DNA of 64,000 nt from Rehmannia glutinosa. Taxonomy: Eukaryota; Streptophyta; Magnoliopsida; Lamiales; Orobanchaceae. Where the stretch lies: assembly GCA_016081115.2 (NCBI GenBank), contig CM071930.1, positions 26,923,641-26,987,640 of the forward strand. The letters run 5' to 3'. Position numbers and translations under genes: made by a program. Positions 1 to 13,158 of the stretch are shown in pieces; position 1 is the first letter of the stretch; each line of letters starts with the position of its first letter. The notes under the pieces were generated by a model. That model was not told the DNA's origin. It saw only the letters and a list, made by a program, of their open reading frames with translations, and made no database searches.

Positions 1-1840
1 TTCAAGCTCTTATGACTTTAGGGCAAGGCCAGGATGGGCCGACCCTTATTAACATCTATAGGTAGAGCAGGCAAAGTGTTGGGCTGGGTTGAGCCCATCA
101 GGCTGTTGATTTTTGCTTACAATGCTTAACGCTATTCACCCCTTAATCTTTATGTACATTTTGTATACATAATCTGTGAGGTCGGGCTAAAAGTTAGGCT
201 AATCGAATTGAGCCAAATAGTCCCAAATCTTTTTAGGCATAGAAAAATATAGTCCAACTCAATCCAACCCAAACCTCGGGCTAACCCACGGGGGGGGGGG
301 GACATTTTGTCAGCTCTATATATACGGGTATAAATGAATCGAGTTGAGTCGAACACAATATTTTTCAATTTGTTTGAATTTTTTTGTTGATCTTTAAATA
401 TTGTATTTGAGTTTGATTTGATTATTAATCGAATCAAGCTCGAGTAGGTTGATATTTTTATACATAGTTTGTTCCATTCTCACTAATTGAGTTTCAACAT
501 TTTGAGTCTAGTATCATTTAGTTTGGTTCGTTTTTGGGAAAATGATAAATCATTCAACTAATCAATATTTGTTTTCCCCCACGTGTTGTCAATAAATTAT
601 TGAGCGAACTTTAAAACTGTAATTAAATATAATAAAAAAATCCATCAAGTACAATGAGCTGGTGTAATACCACATTTCATATATATAAAAACAAATTCTT
701 TTAAAAAAAATAAATAAAAACAACTTGGGACGCCACACCTAAAAATAGAAACTTGCGGAAAATAAAATATTTTAAAAATTAATGACATTAAAGAAGACAC
801 ATAAGGGTTTAATATTTAATGGAAAATTAAATGTGGAAGTGAATTTAACAATTAGAAGAAAAATAATCATCCATTATAGTAAGTCAAAAAATTATAACCA
901 TAGTTAAACTTATTCCAGAGAAACTCTAAACCAATTGTACGAAAACTAAATAGCAATGTAATTACAGTTTAACGAAACATTAAACTCGATGTATAAGGTA
1001 TACTCTAGAAAATATTCATTGGCATATGATATTTATTTTTATTTTTATTTAAAATGAAGAATAAGCCAGTCACTCCTCCTCGCCTTCGTCCTGCCAAACT
1101 CTATTTGAAAAACCATTGATAAATAATAAGGTGAGTAAAAACATTTACTCAATGAGAAATTATATTTGTTGAAGCAAAATAAAATTCATGCATCACATTA
1201 ATGAAATACTTGGAACACAAATCATAGCATCCTAGAGTTCATAGAGTATAGAGCTCATGTAAATTGAATCTTGACATCATAGAATCCATTAAGCAAAACT
1301 CGCAGGATATACCATGTGCACTTTAAACATTAATTTAAACAATCATAATATTTAACAAGAATAAATTGTGAAAATTCCACACCTTGAAACATAAGAAGAG
1401 GTCTGATGCAAATTATATGTTGGTATGCCTTGAACTACTAGATCTCTTTACTATTCTTGTTGTCATTACAATAATAAAATAATTTATTCTTTACTATTCT
1501 TGTTGTCATTACAATAATAAAATAATTTATCTTAGAATCCCTAAATCTTAGAACCTTAAAATTAATAATATTATAATCTCTATAAAGTAGATCTTACAAA
1601 AATAATACTAATACGAATATTATAGGTAATGTTAATATGGAGAAAATAATATAGATCTAATAGATTGATAAGAGAATGTATAGATGACCCAAATCCTTTT
1701 ATATTTGAAGGCTTTATAATTTTGAATTTAAATAAACACACATATATAGTAACACTAATAAAAATACTAAACAACACAAAATATAATTATTATTAATATT
1801 CTAAATCAATACACATAAGGGACATGCACATATATATCTA
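1..1840. other. AT-rich intergenic DNA, no gene seen
   Basis: No coding region with recognisable protein similarity is visible on either strand. The stretch contains a G run near 290-301, a direct near-duplicate of about 55 bp (ctttactattcttgttgtcattacaa and following, around 1446-1530) and scattered A/T tracts. The first 450 bp have GGGC/GCCC-rich words like those in non-autonomous hAT elements, but no ends could be fixed. Confidence 0.6.
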
Positions 1841-1901
1841 GGGAGAGGATCCTGTGAGACCACTCTTTTAGGTTAGTCCATAAGACCGAATCTAGACCAT
1901 C
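1841..1901 (+). repeat. MULE left terminal inverted repeat
   Basis: Starts GGGAGAGGATCC and continues through GAGACCA and GGTTAGTCCATAAGACCG to TCTAGACCA. The reverse complement of the right end (13040-13105) shows the same blocks in the same order, with a few mismatches and one length difference. Confidence 0.8.
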
Positions 1902-2379
1902 CAAATAGTAAACCAATGGCCAAGATTCGTTACAATCTATACAGGTTTTCGAAAGTAACTATACAATAGAAAAGGTAAAATTGGAATCCTGAAAATTATT
2001 AATGGTAACCTCCTCCTACATTATAGGGACATGATCTGTTATTGATCACGTCCCCATAAATCACGCAATTCACCATATACAATAAAAAATATACGTCTCC
2101 TTCTCAACGCCAACATTGCATCGCCATTATCAAAACCTCTGTAATCACCCAAAATCGGCCTGCAATTCATCCCCATAAAATTGAACGTGACAGATATCTA
2201 ACAATTTTCAAGGAGTTATCATCCGTTTGATTGGAAAGAATTATACAATGGAAACAAGTATTGATTTCAACGCAACTGATGAATGTCCTCCAAGTAATTT
2301 CTGCGAGAAAAAAGTTATAATATTCATTCGCCTGTGAAGCAACAATTGATGACTGAATGAACTATATGCACTTCTATTA

Positions 2380-3360
2380 TTGTTGCTTTGTATGTTTAGT
2401 ACATAAATGTTGTCTATGTAGTGTGTCAATATTGTATATATAGTTTTATATGTTTGCATGTTACCCACTGTATGAAGGTTGCATCTCAATTAGTAGTTTG
2501 TATGTTTAGAACAGATAATTTGCTAATTTAGAATATAAGTGTAAATTGTTGCTTTGTACGCAAAAATATAGAACTGTATTATTGTTGCTTTGTATGTTTA
2601 GTGTGTAAATGTTGTCTATGTAGTGTGTCAACATTGTATATATAGTTTTATATGTTTGCATGTTATCCACTGTATGAAGGTTGCATCTCAATTAGTAGTT
2701 TGTATGTTTAGAACAGATAATTTGCTAATTTAGAATATAAGTGTAAAATGTTGCTTTGTATGCAAAAATATATATTGTTGCTTTGTATGTTTAGTAAATT
2801 ATTGTTTGCTTTGTTTGCATGTTTCCAGTGTTGCATCTCAATTAGTTTGTATGTTTAGAACTAATTTGCTAATTTAGAATATAAGTCTAAATTGTTATAA
2901 AAATAATTTTATATGTTTGCATGTTTATTGTAAATTTTGTCTATTTAGTGTGTCAACATTGTATATATAATTTTATATGTTTGCATCTCATCTCATTAGT
3001 AGTTTGTATGTTTAGTACAAATAATTTGCCAATCTAGAATATAAGTCTTGTGTATATAGCATTATGTATATGCATACTTACGCCTTATCTGCAGATAGTA
3101 CTGTTACCAAATTCGTTGGGTGTTTATTCAGCATATTAATTTATTCGTTGTATATTTACGTCTGTAATTTGTTCAAGAAAAAATATACTCATGCTTATTT
3201 CATTGTATGGTAGAAATTGTCTGCCATAATAAATTAATAAGTTTGTATACTTGTAAATCAAAACGTGCATGCACATACTATTAAAAATGTATGAATGATG
3301 TTATAAAACTGTATATATAATGTATACATTTTGTATTATTGTCTAATAATTTTTGTGATG
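2380..3360 (+). repeat. Degenerate TTGTATGTTTAGT-type tandem repeats 5' of the transposase
   Basis: Two near-identical ~210-bp units (about 2370-2575 and 2580-2785) are followed by shorter, diverging copies to about 3060. Units are built from words such as TTGCTTTGTATGTTTAGT and TGTATATATAGTTTTATATG. The sense strand is T-rich. The stretch lies between the left TIR and the first recognisable transposase exon, so it is probably leader or first intron (inference). Confidence 0.7.
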
Positions 3361-6066
3361 TCAAAAAACAACGTAGGACAACGGCTCAAAATCTCGCAAG
3401 AATCAACAAAATATTAGATACCAGAGGTGGAATAAGAAAAGATTCTGCGAGTGGGAATGCATTTCGCTACGTTGGAAACTGGTGTACAATTTTACCGAAA
3501 CTATGGAGCAATTAGCGGATTCGACATCAGACGGAGCACGACAAAGCGATTCAATAATGAAGTCATTCGTCAGCATTATGTTCTTTGCAATAGAGAAGCC
3601 TTCAAAAACACATAAAACAACATACTGCAGAACCTACAGAGGAAAGCGAAAGTAGCACAACGCATGGGTCGCGAAAGAGGACTTCAAATCGTTTCGGGTG
3701 CAATGCACGCTGTATTTTCGAGTACACTAGTAACAGCGCCTATAAAATACACAATTTTGAAGAGCGCCACACTCACCCAATGTCAGTTGGATACATTCAA
3801 GCAGTTTCTTAAAGTTAATAGAAACCTTAACTTCGGTCATTAGCAATTTATCATCAATTGCACGAAGGCTAATATAGGGAGTTCTAAGCAACACGAATTA
3901 TTCAGGGAGATGGTGGGCGGATTTCCACAAGTTGGGGCACTGAAGGTTGATTTTAAAAACTTCAAGCAAGACTTGAAAGCATACATCAGTGGTGCGGACG
4001 CACAGTTGGTAATAGACAAATTGTTTAGACAAAAGAAAGTTAATCAAGGGATGGCTTTCGATTACGACGTGGATGAAGATGAACAACTGATACGACTCTT
4101 TTGGGGAGACCAAACAACTATAAGGAACTACGCCACATTTGGTGATGTGATTTCATTTGATGCTACATACAATACTAACAGGTTAAAAGATATTCTTGTT
4201 TAATTAATGCTGGTGATTTGTATACTTAATTCACTGCAATTGTATATTTAGTTTTTAAGAATTATTAATATTATATAATTTTATGCAAATGTGTTCCCTT
4301 GTATAATTACTGAAGTGGACTTGTATATTAGTTCATCTAAATTGTATACATATGTATGTTTTGTTGTTTATTTTATCAGGTGTATTGTATGCTTCATATA
4401 TTGCAGCTACATGCTTAGTTTAGTAAAACTGGATGCTTAATTTAGTTAGTACATCGAATTTGTTTATAAACTCATGTTTTATTGTATATCTACTCATGTG
4501 TTTTGTATACTTGGTTCATTGCAGTTGTATGCTTACTTTACTATAATTGTATGATTAAAAACTCGTTTCATTGCAGTTGTATACTTAGTTTAGTATAATT
4601 GTATACATATTTTAATTTAGTAGTATAGATTTATACCGTAAACTTAACGTAACAAAAATTTGCAGGTATAAAATGGTTTTTGCTCCATTCACCGGAGTCG
4701 ATAACCATCACCGATATGTCACATTTGCAGCTGGTCTTATATTAAAGGAAGATGAAGAGTCGTATACATGACTGTTCACAAAGTTCTTGGAAGTTGTTGG
4801 CCAGAAACCATACTATATAGTAACAGAACTGGATCCAGCAATGAAGAAAGCAATACAATCTGTATTCAAAATAGCAAAACACAGATTGTGTATGTGGCAC
4901 ATAATGGAAAAGGTTAGTGTAAAACCCGGTCACACCCTGTTCAAGGATAAAAATTTCATAAATCGGCTAAATTCAATCATGTGGGATAACAACTTTTCAA
5001 TACCAGATTTTGAGAGTCAATGGAATGATATTATGACTGACTTTAGTCTGAAATCGCATCCATGGTTCACACATTTGTATGAGATTAGACGAAGTTGGAT
5101 ACCGACTTATTTTACAAATGTGCCAATGAGTGGTTTGCTCAAAACTACCTCACGCTCAGAGAGCACCAATAGCTGGTTTGGGAATTTTACAAATCTTGGT
5201 TCAAACTTGGTTGAATTTTTCATGCACTTTGAAAGTGCAATGAAGTTGTTAGCACAAAAATTGGACCACAACTGCCAAACATCGTTTCCAGAATGCAAGA
5301 CAAAACTGACCATTGAGAAGCATGCATGTTTAGTGTACACACACACTGTATTTACCGTTGTTAGCACAAAAATTGAATCAGCCTGCTATGAGTGCACGAT
5401 TACAGAGATAACTGATGATGCAGACAAGTGTTCCTACAGAATTAGAGACAAAACAAGTCGAATTTTTGATGTCGTCAATTATAAGATGGAGACAATGATA
5501 AACTGCAGCTGCAAAATGTTCGAACAGACGGGAACTTCTTGTGTTGTCATGTTTTCGTAATCCTAAAGGACTTTGTCAAGAAATACCTATGAAATTTTTA
5601 GCTCGGCGATGGATGAAGACTCCTCGGAACACAATACACAAGATCGACCCGGTTATCAATTTGCGGGGGCGATGAAGCCGCGATCACGCTAAACAACCTT
5701 TGGTCCGACTTCCACACCTGCATTGGTCTAGCGCAGGGGAATGTTGAAAAATTATCAAATTTATCACGACTTGTATCTGAAGAAAAGGCGAAATTGTTAA
5801 AGGATGGGCAACATGTACTGTCTTTTGGAACCACAAAGTCAGTACTAGAGACCTATTGTGGGTCAACCTCACAACTTGATATTTCTATGTTACCACCAAA
5901 ACAGGCAAAGAACAAAGGCAACGGTAGTAATCTGAGAAGTAGAATTCAGAGCCAAATAGAGAAAGCCATTAAAGCAAGCACAAAACTCAAAAAACGATGT
6001 GGAACATGTGATGAGATCAGAACGCATAACAACCGAACATGTCCTAACCGCGACACCACGCCCTAG
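3360..6066 (+). pseudogene. FAR1/MULE-type transposase, decayed
   Basis: This would be the transposase of the MULE. A FAR1-like DNA-binding region is visible at about 3457-3770 (GMHFATLETGVQFYRNYG, later FGCNARCIFEY and FEERHTHPM). A catalytic-core start SFDATYNTN lies near 4150-4180, giving the first acidic residue. After a repeat-filled intron (4201-4664) the core continues with RYVTFAAGLI, ELDPAMKKAI and HRLCMWHIMEK. A SWIM-like zinc region (CSCKMFEQTGTSCVV) ends near 5555. A CCHC-like knuckle CGTCDEIRTHNNRTC lies at about 5998-6046. Breaks include a stop at 4769, frameshifts near 3615 and 3830, and a frame break after 5560. The longest intact block is 4787-5560 (257 codons). The domain order matches FAR1-related MULE transposases, which also gave rise to the host FHY3/FAR1 regulators. 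The decay and the TIRs point to a transposon gene rather than a domesticated one. Confidence 0.8.
4201..4664 (+). repeat. Intron of the MULE transposase made of TTGTATACTTAGTT-like repeats
   Basis: Between the FDATYNTN block and the RYVTFAAGLI block the sequence is about ten degenerate copies of TTGTATACTTAGTTCATTGCAG and relatives. The unit itself contains CATTGCAG, a plausible 3' splice-acceptor word. The real acceptor is probably the AATTTGCAG just before 4666. Confidence 0.65.
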
Positions 6067-6179
6067 TGCAATGTTTCTATTTTGGCAAAAAAAACAATTT
6101 TGTCAGTTTATTATTTAATGAAATCTTTTTTTTTGAAACATTGAGTGATTGTTAATTTATCTTTAATGTTATTTTTTCT

Positions 6180-7080
6180 CCCCAAACATATATTGCATAT
6201 ACAATTACATTCAACTAAATATGCAAAAAAAAAAAACACTAAGCATACATAATTGTTTTACTTTATATACAACTACACTGTATACACCAATAAGTACCAT
6301 AATATTTATACAAAATACATTAATCTACTTATCCAACAAATAATACAATTCAACTAATCCAAAATAGACAAATGCAACACATTAAATATACAATTCTACA
6401 TATCTATTTATACAAGTACATAAGAAACTGAATACAATTCAACTAAACTAAAATCAGTAAATCACCTATTCAACTAAGTATACAAATCCACCAAACAAAA
6501 TATGCAATTCAACATAACTAAGTAAACAGATATATTAATCTACTTATCCAACAAATAATACAATTCAACTAATCCAAAATAGACAAATGCAACCCATTAA
6601 ATATACAATTCTACATATCTATTTATGCAAGTACATAAGAAACTGAATACAATTCAACTAAACTAAAATCAGTAAATCACCCATTCAACTAAGTATACAA
6701 ATCCACCAAACAAAATATGCAATTCAACGTAACTAAGTAAACAGATATATTAATCTACTTATACAACGAATAATACAATTCAACTAATCAAAAATAAACA
6801 AATGATACACATTACATATAGAATTCGATGTGTCTATTTATACATGTCACTGAAACGTTATACAAATCCAGAACTAAAATAGTGAATAACCCATACAATC
6901 AAGTAAACAATTCCACCACATAAAATATACAAATCCACATAACTAATTAAGTAATTACATTAAACTGTTTTATAGAACAAAAAATACAATTCAAATAATC
7001 CAGAAATAAACAAATGAAACATATTAAATATACAATTGGACATAACTATCTATACAGGTTGCTGCATCCATGTATAATGT
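6180..7080 (-). repeat. TATACAATTCAACTAA-type repeats, opposite polarity
   Basis: Two ~210-bp near-identical direct units (about 6323-6530 and 6531-6760) are followed by diverged copies to 7080. The + strand is A-rich (TACAATTCAACTAA), so the T-rich face is on the minus strand. It lies between the 3' ends of the two converging MULE genes, on the side of the protease gene. Confidence 0.7.
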
Positions 7081-8159
7081 ACATGCAAAACAAAAACACT
7101 TTCATCTTAAAAAAAGATCACTCTAAAAAGAAAAAAAAAAATGACATGACACAACACCATACATGGTAAAAAACAAAACATTCTACTACACAAAAACACA
7201 ATAAGCAAAACAACTTAATATATTGTACCAAACTTTGAATTACCAACATTCCAAAACAAAACAGATTCAATGTCATGTAAAACGACCACTGTTAGTTACC
7301 AGATATTAAAAAAAAAACTAGAGTATTCCACCAATGACAAAGAAAACAAACTTCTACACTGGATTCTTGCCAGTCCAATGTTTCTTGCATTCACCAAATT
7401 CTTCCCCTTAACTCGTTCATGTCGTCTAGGAAAATAGCACCGGTGTACTTGGAACGGAAGGTACACATGAGATTTGCATTGCCCTTCTATAGACCATGTG
7501 ACCAGCCCCTCAAACCTCCACCCATATATGTTTCCATATGCCGCATTGCAAACATTTCGCAATCGACCTTGTTTCGTGCATCTCTCCATGGCATTGCAAT
7601 TCTGGCTGGTGTGAGCTGCCCAATCTCTTGACCCATCTGCACGCAACCTTTGCTTATCAAGTACTGAGAAAAAATGCGAACCTGGCACGATAGATACCAA
7701 CAATTAAAAACTAGCCAAGAACAAAAATGATGTATCAAAGCAATGTATGAATATACATTTAAAAAATACATGTTCATACTCACCAATTTAGCGGGCACAT
7801 CTTCGTACTTGTCCATCTTGGTTCCACAAACAGAAGAATTATCGAAAATGTGCATACTCTTCCTCTTCATATCAAACACAATAACAAACAGGTGTTTGCT
7901 CTTACATATTGGAAAGAAAAACTGGAAAAAGGTAAAAAAAACATTAGTTAAATCTGAAAATAATTGTTGTAAATCTAGAAATGAATATATAAAAAAATAC
8001 CATATCAAACGCCTGCAACTTTGTTGGATTAACGTCACCAAACTCGGCATTTAGGCTTTGAGAAAATAATGCCAAATTTCTATTATCATCATCTGCCTCA
8101 GATGGTGTAACAACGGAAAACAACTACATGAAATGTACAAAAAAATATAAACAGTCAGC

Positions 8160-8900
8160 AATAATGAAAATGTACAAAAACACTAAAATAATTATACAAT
8201 AAAGAATGCTAAGTATAAAAACACTAAAATAATTATACAATAAAGAATGCTAAGTATCCAATAAAAAAAAAGATCAGTATGCAGACTCATTTGGCAAAGT
8301 ACACATTATACATAAACTAACTAAACAGTATAACATCAATACATATACAACAAGCATTTGACTGAATATGGATTTATAATCATTCTACATATAAAGAGTC
8401 ACTTGACAACTATACACATCCTCTGAACTACATAAACAACTCAAATATAGTAACTATACACATCCTCTGAACTACGTAAACAACTCTAATATACTAACTA
8501 TACACATCCTCTGAACTACGTAAACAACTCTAATATACTAACTATACATGTATATGTACAACAATCACAATGAGGAAAACATTAAAAGTAAACATGTACA
8601 TCTAACTAACTATACAATTAAATATTGATAAATATACATAAAACATTAAAACATTACAAGTATAACCCAAAAACAATTAAATGAGTAAACCTTCCTAATT
8701 ATACAAATTCACTAAAACATTACTTAGTATACATAATCATTTCACAATAAATATACAAAAAGACTGAACTAATTATACATATACACATTCTTAAATATAC
8801 AAAATCCACTGAACTTAATATAAACAAATTAACTGAACTAATTGTATGGCTGGTTATGTCTATTGAACTAAATAAACTAATCCACGTAACTAAGCATACA
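8160..8900 (-). repeat. ACTAACTATACA-type degenerate repeats in a protease intron
   Basis: Includes three near-identical ~65-bp units at about 8400-8550 (CTATACACATCCTCTGAACT words), then looser copies. The T-rich face is on the minus strand, the coding strand of the protease. Confidence 0.65.
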
Positions 8901-10139
8901 TTTCTGCCATACTAAATATACAAACATACACTTACATGCAATGAATTCCCTACTATGTATTCCAAACATGCACTTACATTTATTTTCTGAATACATGCAT
9001 TAAATTTAATAAAAAAAAGAGTACCATAGAATATGTCGTAGCAAAAAAACGAAGTGGCTAACCCTTGCTCCTGATCGACTCTTTTGCATTCAAAATCTTC
9101 GTCCACACGTCAATCAGGGAGACACTCAAGTAACTTCCAGGCTGCATAGTCACAAAGTCTTCCCTTGTTATAGTCATATCAGCAGCCTTAAAAATGGCCT
9201 CGTCTCTGCAAAAAGAGAAATACGTAAAAAATATATTTAAAATTCAATAATTATAATAAAATTAATAGTATACTTGACCATAAAAAAAATAAATTACTTT
9301 TCAGCTTCCGGGTCCTCAAACAATCATTTAACAATCATGTTCTGCTGCTCATTCAACTTAGACATCACATCGACCCGTCGCTCAACGAACGGGGACGTCA
9401 ATGTCTGAGCCTTCTTTTTCTGGCGAGGTTTGTTTCGGCGATAAACACTCAACTTCTCGATGTTCTTCTTCACCCCCTCCTTCCCAGTCACAACCGCATC
9501 CTTCCCACCATCAACAATCGGAGCCTCTTCCTGCGGATTAAAAAATAAATAAAATATAAGAACATAATTCCAGCAAAATAATAAATTATTATGCAAAACA
9601 AATAATACAAATTACCTGCTCATCATTTTCCTTTTCCTCCTCATCGTCTTCTTTTTCCTCCTCATCCTACGCATACAAACGTGATGTCTCAACCACGGCA
9701 TCCCATTTAGCATTGTTTTGTTCTTGGGTTAAACCAAGACTAAAACTAGGCCTATCAACTTTCCATTTCTCAAACTCATCCCGCTTGCAAAGGGCAGCTT
9801 CCATCTTCTCAAGCAATGCTTATGTTATCGGGATTGCTTCAGAATGCCTCAGCCTACTGACTCTTACTTCCAACTAAATCCTCTACAGCCCGTTTGCCCT
9901 CTAGTTGAACGGTCTTGTGGCATATAAGATTCTTAGCAACAACCCCAATTTCAGAAAATTCAGGGACCTCCACTACATCAGAAGGTGCATCTCGAATCAA
10001 CGAAATAATTTCTACCACATCAGAAGCAAGACACGCAATCCTTGCCTTAATATTCCCAATATAATCCTGCCAATAGACAAATCTAACAAATCAATTCTGC
10101 TGAAAGTATACAACATAAAAACAATCATATAAAATATAA

Positions 10140-10725
10140 GGAAAACAAATTTAAAGCACATATAAAACCGATCTATGCAAACAAATACTGCAAACTAAAC
10201 TATGTATGCTTATGACCAATTATACAATATTTGTAAATTAAGTATACAATATATGTAGACTAACTATACACAAAACTAAGTAGCAACAAATACTACAGAC
10301 TAAACTATGTATGCATAAGACCAATAATACAACATTGGTAAACTAAGTATATAATATATGTAGACTAATTTTACACAAAACTGAACTATGTATGATAACA
10401 AATGCTACACATAATCTAATTTTGTATCATAACTATCTATACAACAAAGTTACAATATGTATGCACCTAGGTTGAGCTACTTATACAGACTACAAATAAA
10501 CTAAGGCACCACATATGTCAACTAATTATACAAAAAGATATAAACCATGTATGTAATATGCCAATTATACAACATATGTATCTTAAGTGTACCACAAAAA
10601 TCGACTAAGTATACAACATATATTATTTTTAAAATAAACTTTGTATAATACCAAGTATACAATATCTGTGTCTTATGTATACAACGAAAATCAACTAACT
10701 ATACAACATATACCATATGTATACC
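10140..10725 (-). repeat. Second repeat-filled intron of the Ulp1-like gene
   Basis: Many copies of CTAAGTATACAACATATGTA and relatives lie between the exon ending near 10730 and the downstream coding pieces. The polarity is the same as in the other minus-strand repeat blocks. Confidence 0.6.
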
Positions 10726-11859
10726 TGCCCAATGCCGCCTGCCGACAAAGGCCCGGGATGAGATGACTGTTTCTCTTGACCAGTCACCAATCTCTCCAAC
10801 TGAGGTTGCAGTGAAGTCCCCCCAAATATGGTCCCTACACATATCCCTGCCCAAATCCACCATGTTTGAACTCTTTATACACCCTTTCCTTGAACTTATC
10901 CATGGTCCATGAAGCCATAGCCGGTAAAGTCCTCGGCACATCCCTCCCAAGCACACACACTCTATCCAAATAAAATACCTACGTATACGAAGAACATTGA
11001 ATAAGTGACAACAACATTAGTCTAAAAATTTGGAAAAAGGCAATGCAATGGCAATTTACCGTTAACAACAGCAGCGGGCCGTTGAACTCAAGCTTGTTCG
11101 TCCTATTCCACTTAACTCTTTTAGATGTAAGGGTGTTCAATGTGTAATCCCACCAATTAAACTCCCTGATTATTGACACATCGTCGAGACAATCCAGAAT
11201 AAGTGGGTTGATGTACCCACACTGTAAATTCCCAATAAGAACGTTGTCAACAAGCGTCATGAAATGCCTTCTAAACCAGTCCCCACCGTCTATGCACTCC
11301 ATCATCCTCACAGCCAAATCACCCGCAGTCACTCTCTGGAAATTCGGGAACATTGTTTTCCACTCGTCGTACAACGCACATTTCCCTGATTTTATCTTTT
11401 TTTCAATAGCCACATCCCCATTAGGTAACCCCAAAAGCCTACCAACATCTTCACTCTCAATGTGAACACGCCTACCATCGTCAAATACAAGTTCACTACT
11501 TAAAGGATTGAAATTTTCAACTAACCAATACGTGAGATTTTTATTGAAATCCTCAAATTTCAGGGAAAAAACGCCAAAACCCATCTCACGTACTGCATTC
11601 TTCTGTGCAGGTTTCATAGAAGTAAGAGCATCAACCAAAACCTTGGGTTTTTGCCCTAACTTGCGTGTCGGGATATGAACTATCAATCCTTCGCCTCTTT
11701 TTGGGTCGCTCGTCTCTGAAACTATCCTCACCACTATTGACCTCTATTTCCTGTTCTTCACTTGACATTTTTCTAGCCACAAACACCTACATAAAAAGAA
11801 CAGAAATCCAGATATCAACACTTTAAACCTCATTTGTTTACATTCCCATAAATGTTGTA

Positions 11860-12300
11860 TATTTAACATGACAAACTTATATGCTTAGTATAAACAATCT
11901 GCATACTTAATATTTAACATGACAAACTTGTATACTTAGTATACAAAATCTGCATACAAAAGTATGTTTATATTCTACTTAATGTTGTGTATTTAACATA
12001 ATATATCAGTATACTTAGTAAAAAAATCTGCATAATTGTTATGTGTTTCTTACTTGGGGTACACTAATTTGTTTATATTCCACTTAATGTTGTTTATTTA
12101 ACATAACATATACGAATAGCAAGAATACACCACAACCCCCTACATAAAAAAACACTTAATTCATATATCAAAACGTAAATACACAAGTATGCTTATATAC
12201 TACTTAATGTTGTATAATTAACATAATATATCAGTATACTAAATAAAAAGATATGCATACTTGTTATAGGTTTGTTACTTGGGTTATTTGAGTTCAAATT
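11860..12300 (-). repeat. TATAC repeats 5' of the Ulp1-like gene
   Basis: At least four copies of a unit with CTTAATGTTGTATATTTAAC and ACTTAGTATACAAAATCTGC lie upstream of the protease start near 11768, probably in a leader intron. Here the strand bias is weaker than in the other blocks. Confidence 0.5.
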
Positions 12301-13039
12301 GCAAAATTACTGAATAAACAATTGATGACTGAATAAACACACAAATTGAAAAAGGGACCTTTAGTAACAACCAGGAATAATAAAAAAAGGCAGAAGAAGA
12401 AAACAACAAACATACCTTCAAATACAAGACCTCAGACGACGATTTCCCTCTCCTCAAACCTTCTCCACAAAAACCAAACTCCTACACACACCAAAAATTA
12501 CTTGATAAAGACAAGAACATACTTAAATTTGGAGGATTTTGGCCACTAACAGAGAAAAGGAACTCACCTTTTACAGACGCAAAAAACGGGCGCAATAATA
12601 ACACTTCTCTGCTCCTTTCTTCGCAAAACTCAAACCTTCTACCAACAAGAAACTTAAGAATGGAGAAATAATTTCGAACTTCAAGTTTTTGGTGTGCCGG
12701 AGAAGACGAACGGCCAATTTCTTTTGTGCGATACAACGACTGGACGGGCGTGTGGGAATATTTGGGGGAGAAAACAAAAGAGTAGGGTTTTTTTTGCTGG
12801 TCAAAAAACCGTCCAAGAGGAGGGAAGCCAAAATGAACCAGTTTTGAAAAGACACAACTGAAAATCTATGATTTTTCCCCTAAAAACCGGGAAACTGATA
12901 AAGGAAGGATTCTATTTTTCTATTAATTATCAATTAACGTGATCTCCATAAAAACTGTAAAATGGTGAAAATACAATCATACCCTTATAACCCAAAAATA
13001 ACTAAAGAGATCTACACCATTGAAAAATTAAATCAAGGG

Positions 13040-13089
13040 TCTATATGCGGTCTTATGGACTAACCTGAAGGGGTTGGTCTCATTTGAAC

Positions 13090-13105
<16 letters not shown>
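13040..13105 (-). repeat. MULE right terminal inverted repeat
   Basis: Reverse complement reads GAGACCAACCCCTTCAGG, then TTAGTCCATAAGACCG and ATATAGACCC, matching the left repeat. The outermost bases merge into the (CT)n(TA)n microsatellite, so the exact end is uncertain. Confidence 0.8.

Positions 13106-13153
<48 letters not shown>
13093..13153. repeat. (CT)n(TA)n microsatellite
   Basis: A run of CT repeats passes directly into a run of TA repeats at the right end of the MULE. It obscures the element boundary. Confidence 0.9.

Positions 13154-13158
<5 letters not shown>

Larger units (their letters stand above)
7330..11768 (-). pseudogene. Ulp1-like (C48 family) cysteine protease carried by the MULE, decayed
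   Basis: The N-terminal part (11768-11030) starts MSSEEQEIEVNSGEDSF and carries a basic stretch RPKKRRRID that could be a nuclear signal. It then needs a frame change near 11650 to enter a long conserved block (FNPLSSELVFDDGRRVHI, LLGLPNGDVAIEKKIKSGK). A further exon with DRVCVLGRDVPRTLPAM lies near 10950-10890. A basic exon with PFVERRVDVMSKLNEQQNM is at 9430-9330. The protease part follows: TMQPGSYLSVSLIDVWTKIL (9160-9080), the His region KSKHLFVIVFDMKRKSMHIF (7910-7840, His plus Asp in IFDN), and the Cys region KVDCEMFAMRHMETYMGG (7575-7515). The family normally reads DCG; here it is DCE. Introns are full of TATAC repeats. Ulp1 proteases remove SUMO, and the role of such genes in MULEs is unknown. 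Several frame breaks make activity unlikely. Confidence 0.75.
1841..13105. mobile_element. MULE DNA transposon with FAR1-type transposase and Ulp1-like protease (Kaonashi/CUMULE-like)
   Basis: The element is bounded by inverted repeats that share the core GGTTAGTCCATAAGACCG, beginning GGGAGAGGATCC on the left and lying next to a CT/TA microsatellite on the right. Inside are two converging decayed genes: a FAR1/MULE transposase on + and a Ulp1-like C48 cysteine protease on -. Plant MULEs that carry Ulp1-like genes are known (Kaonashi in Arabidopsis, CUMULE in melon), and this gene pair fits that class. Stops and frameshifts in both genes suggest it is no longer autonomous. The 9-bp target duplication expected for MULEs could not be fixed because the right flank is simple sequence. 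Confidence 0.8.

Noticed and set aside
2380..3100. CRISPR-like or satellite array
   Set aside because: Units are long, degenerate and without unique spacers of constant length; they fit intron-type repeats of a plant MULE.
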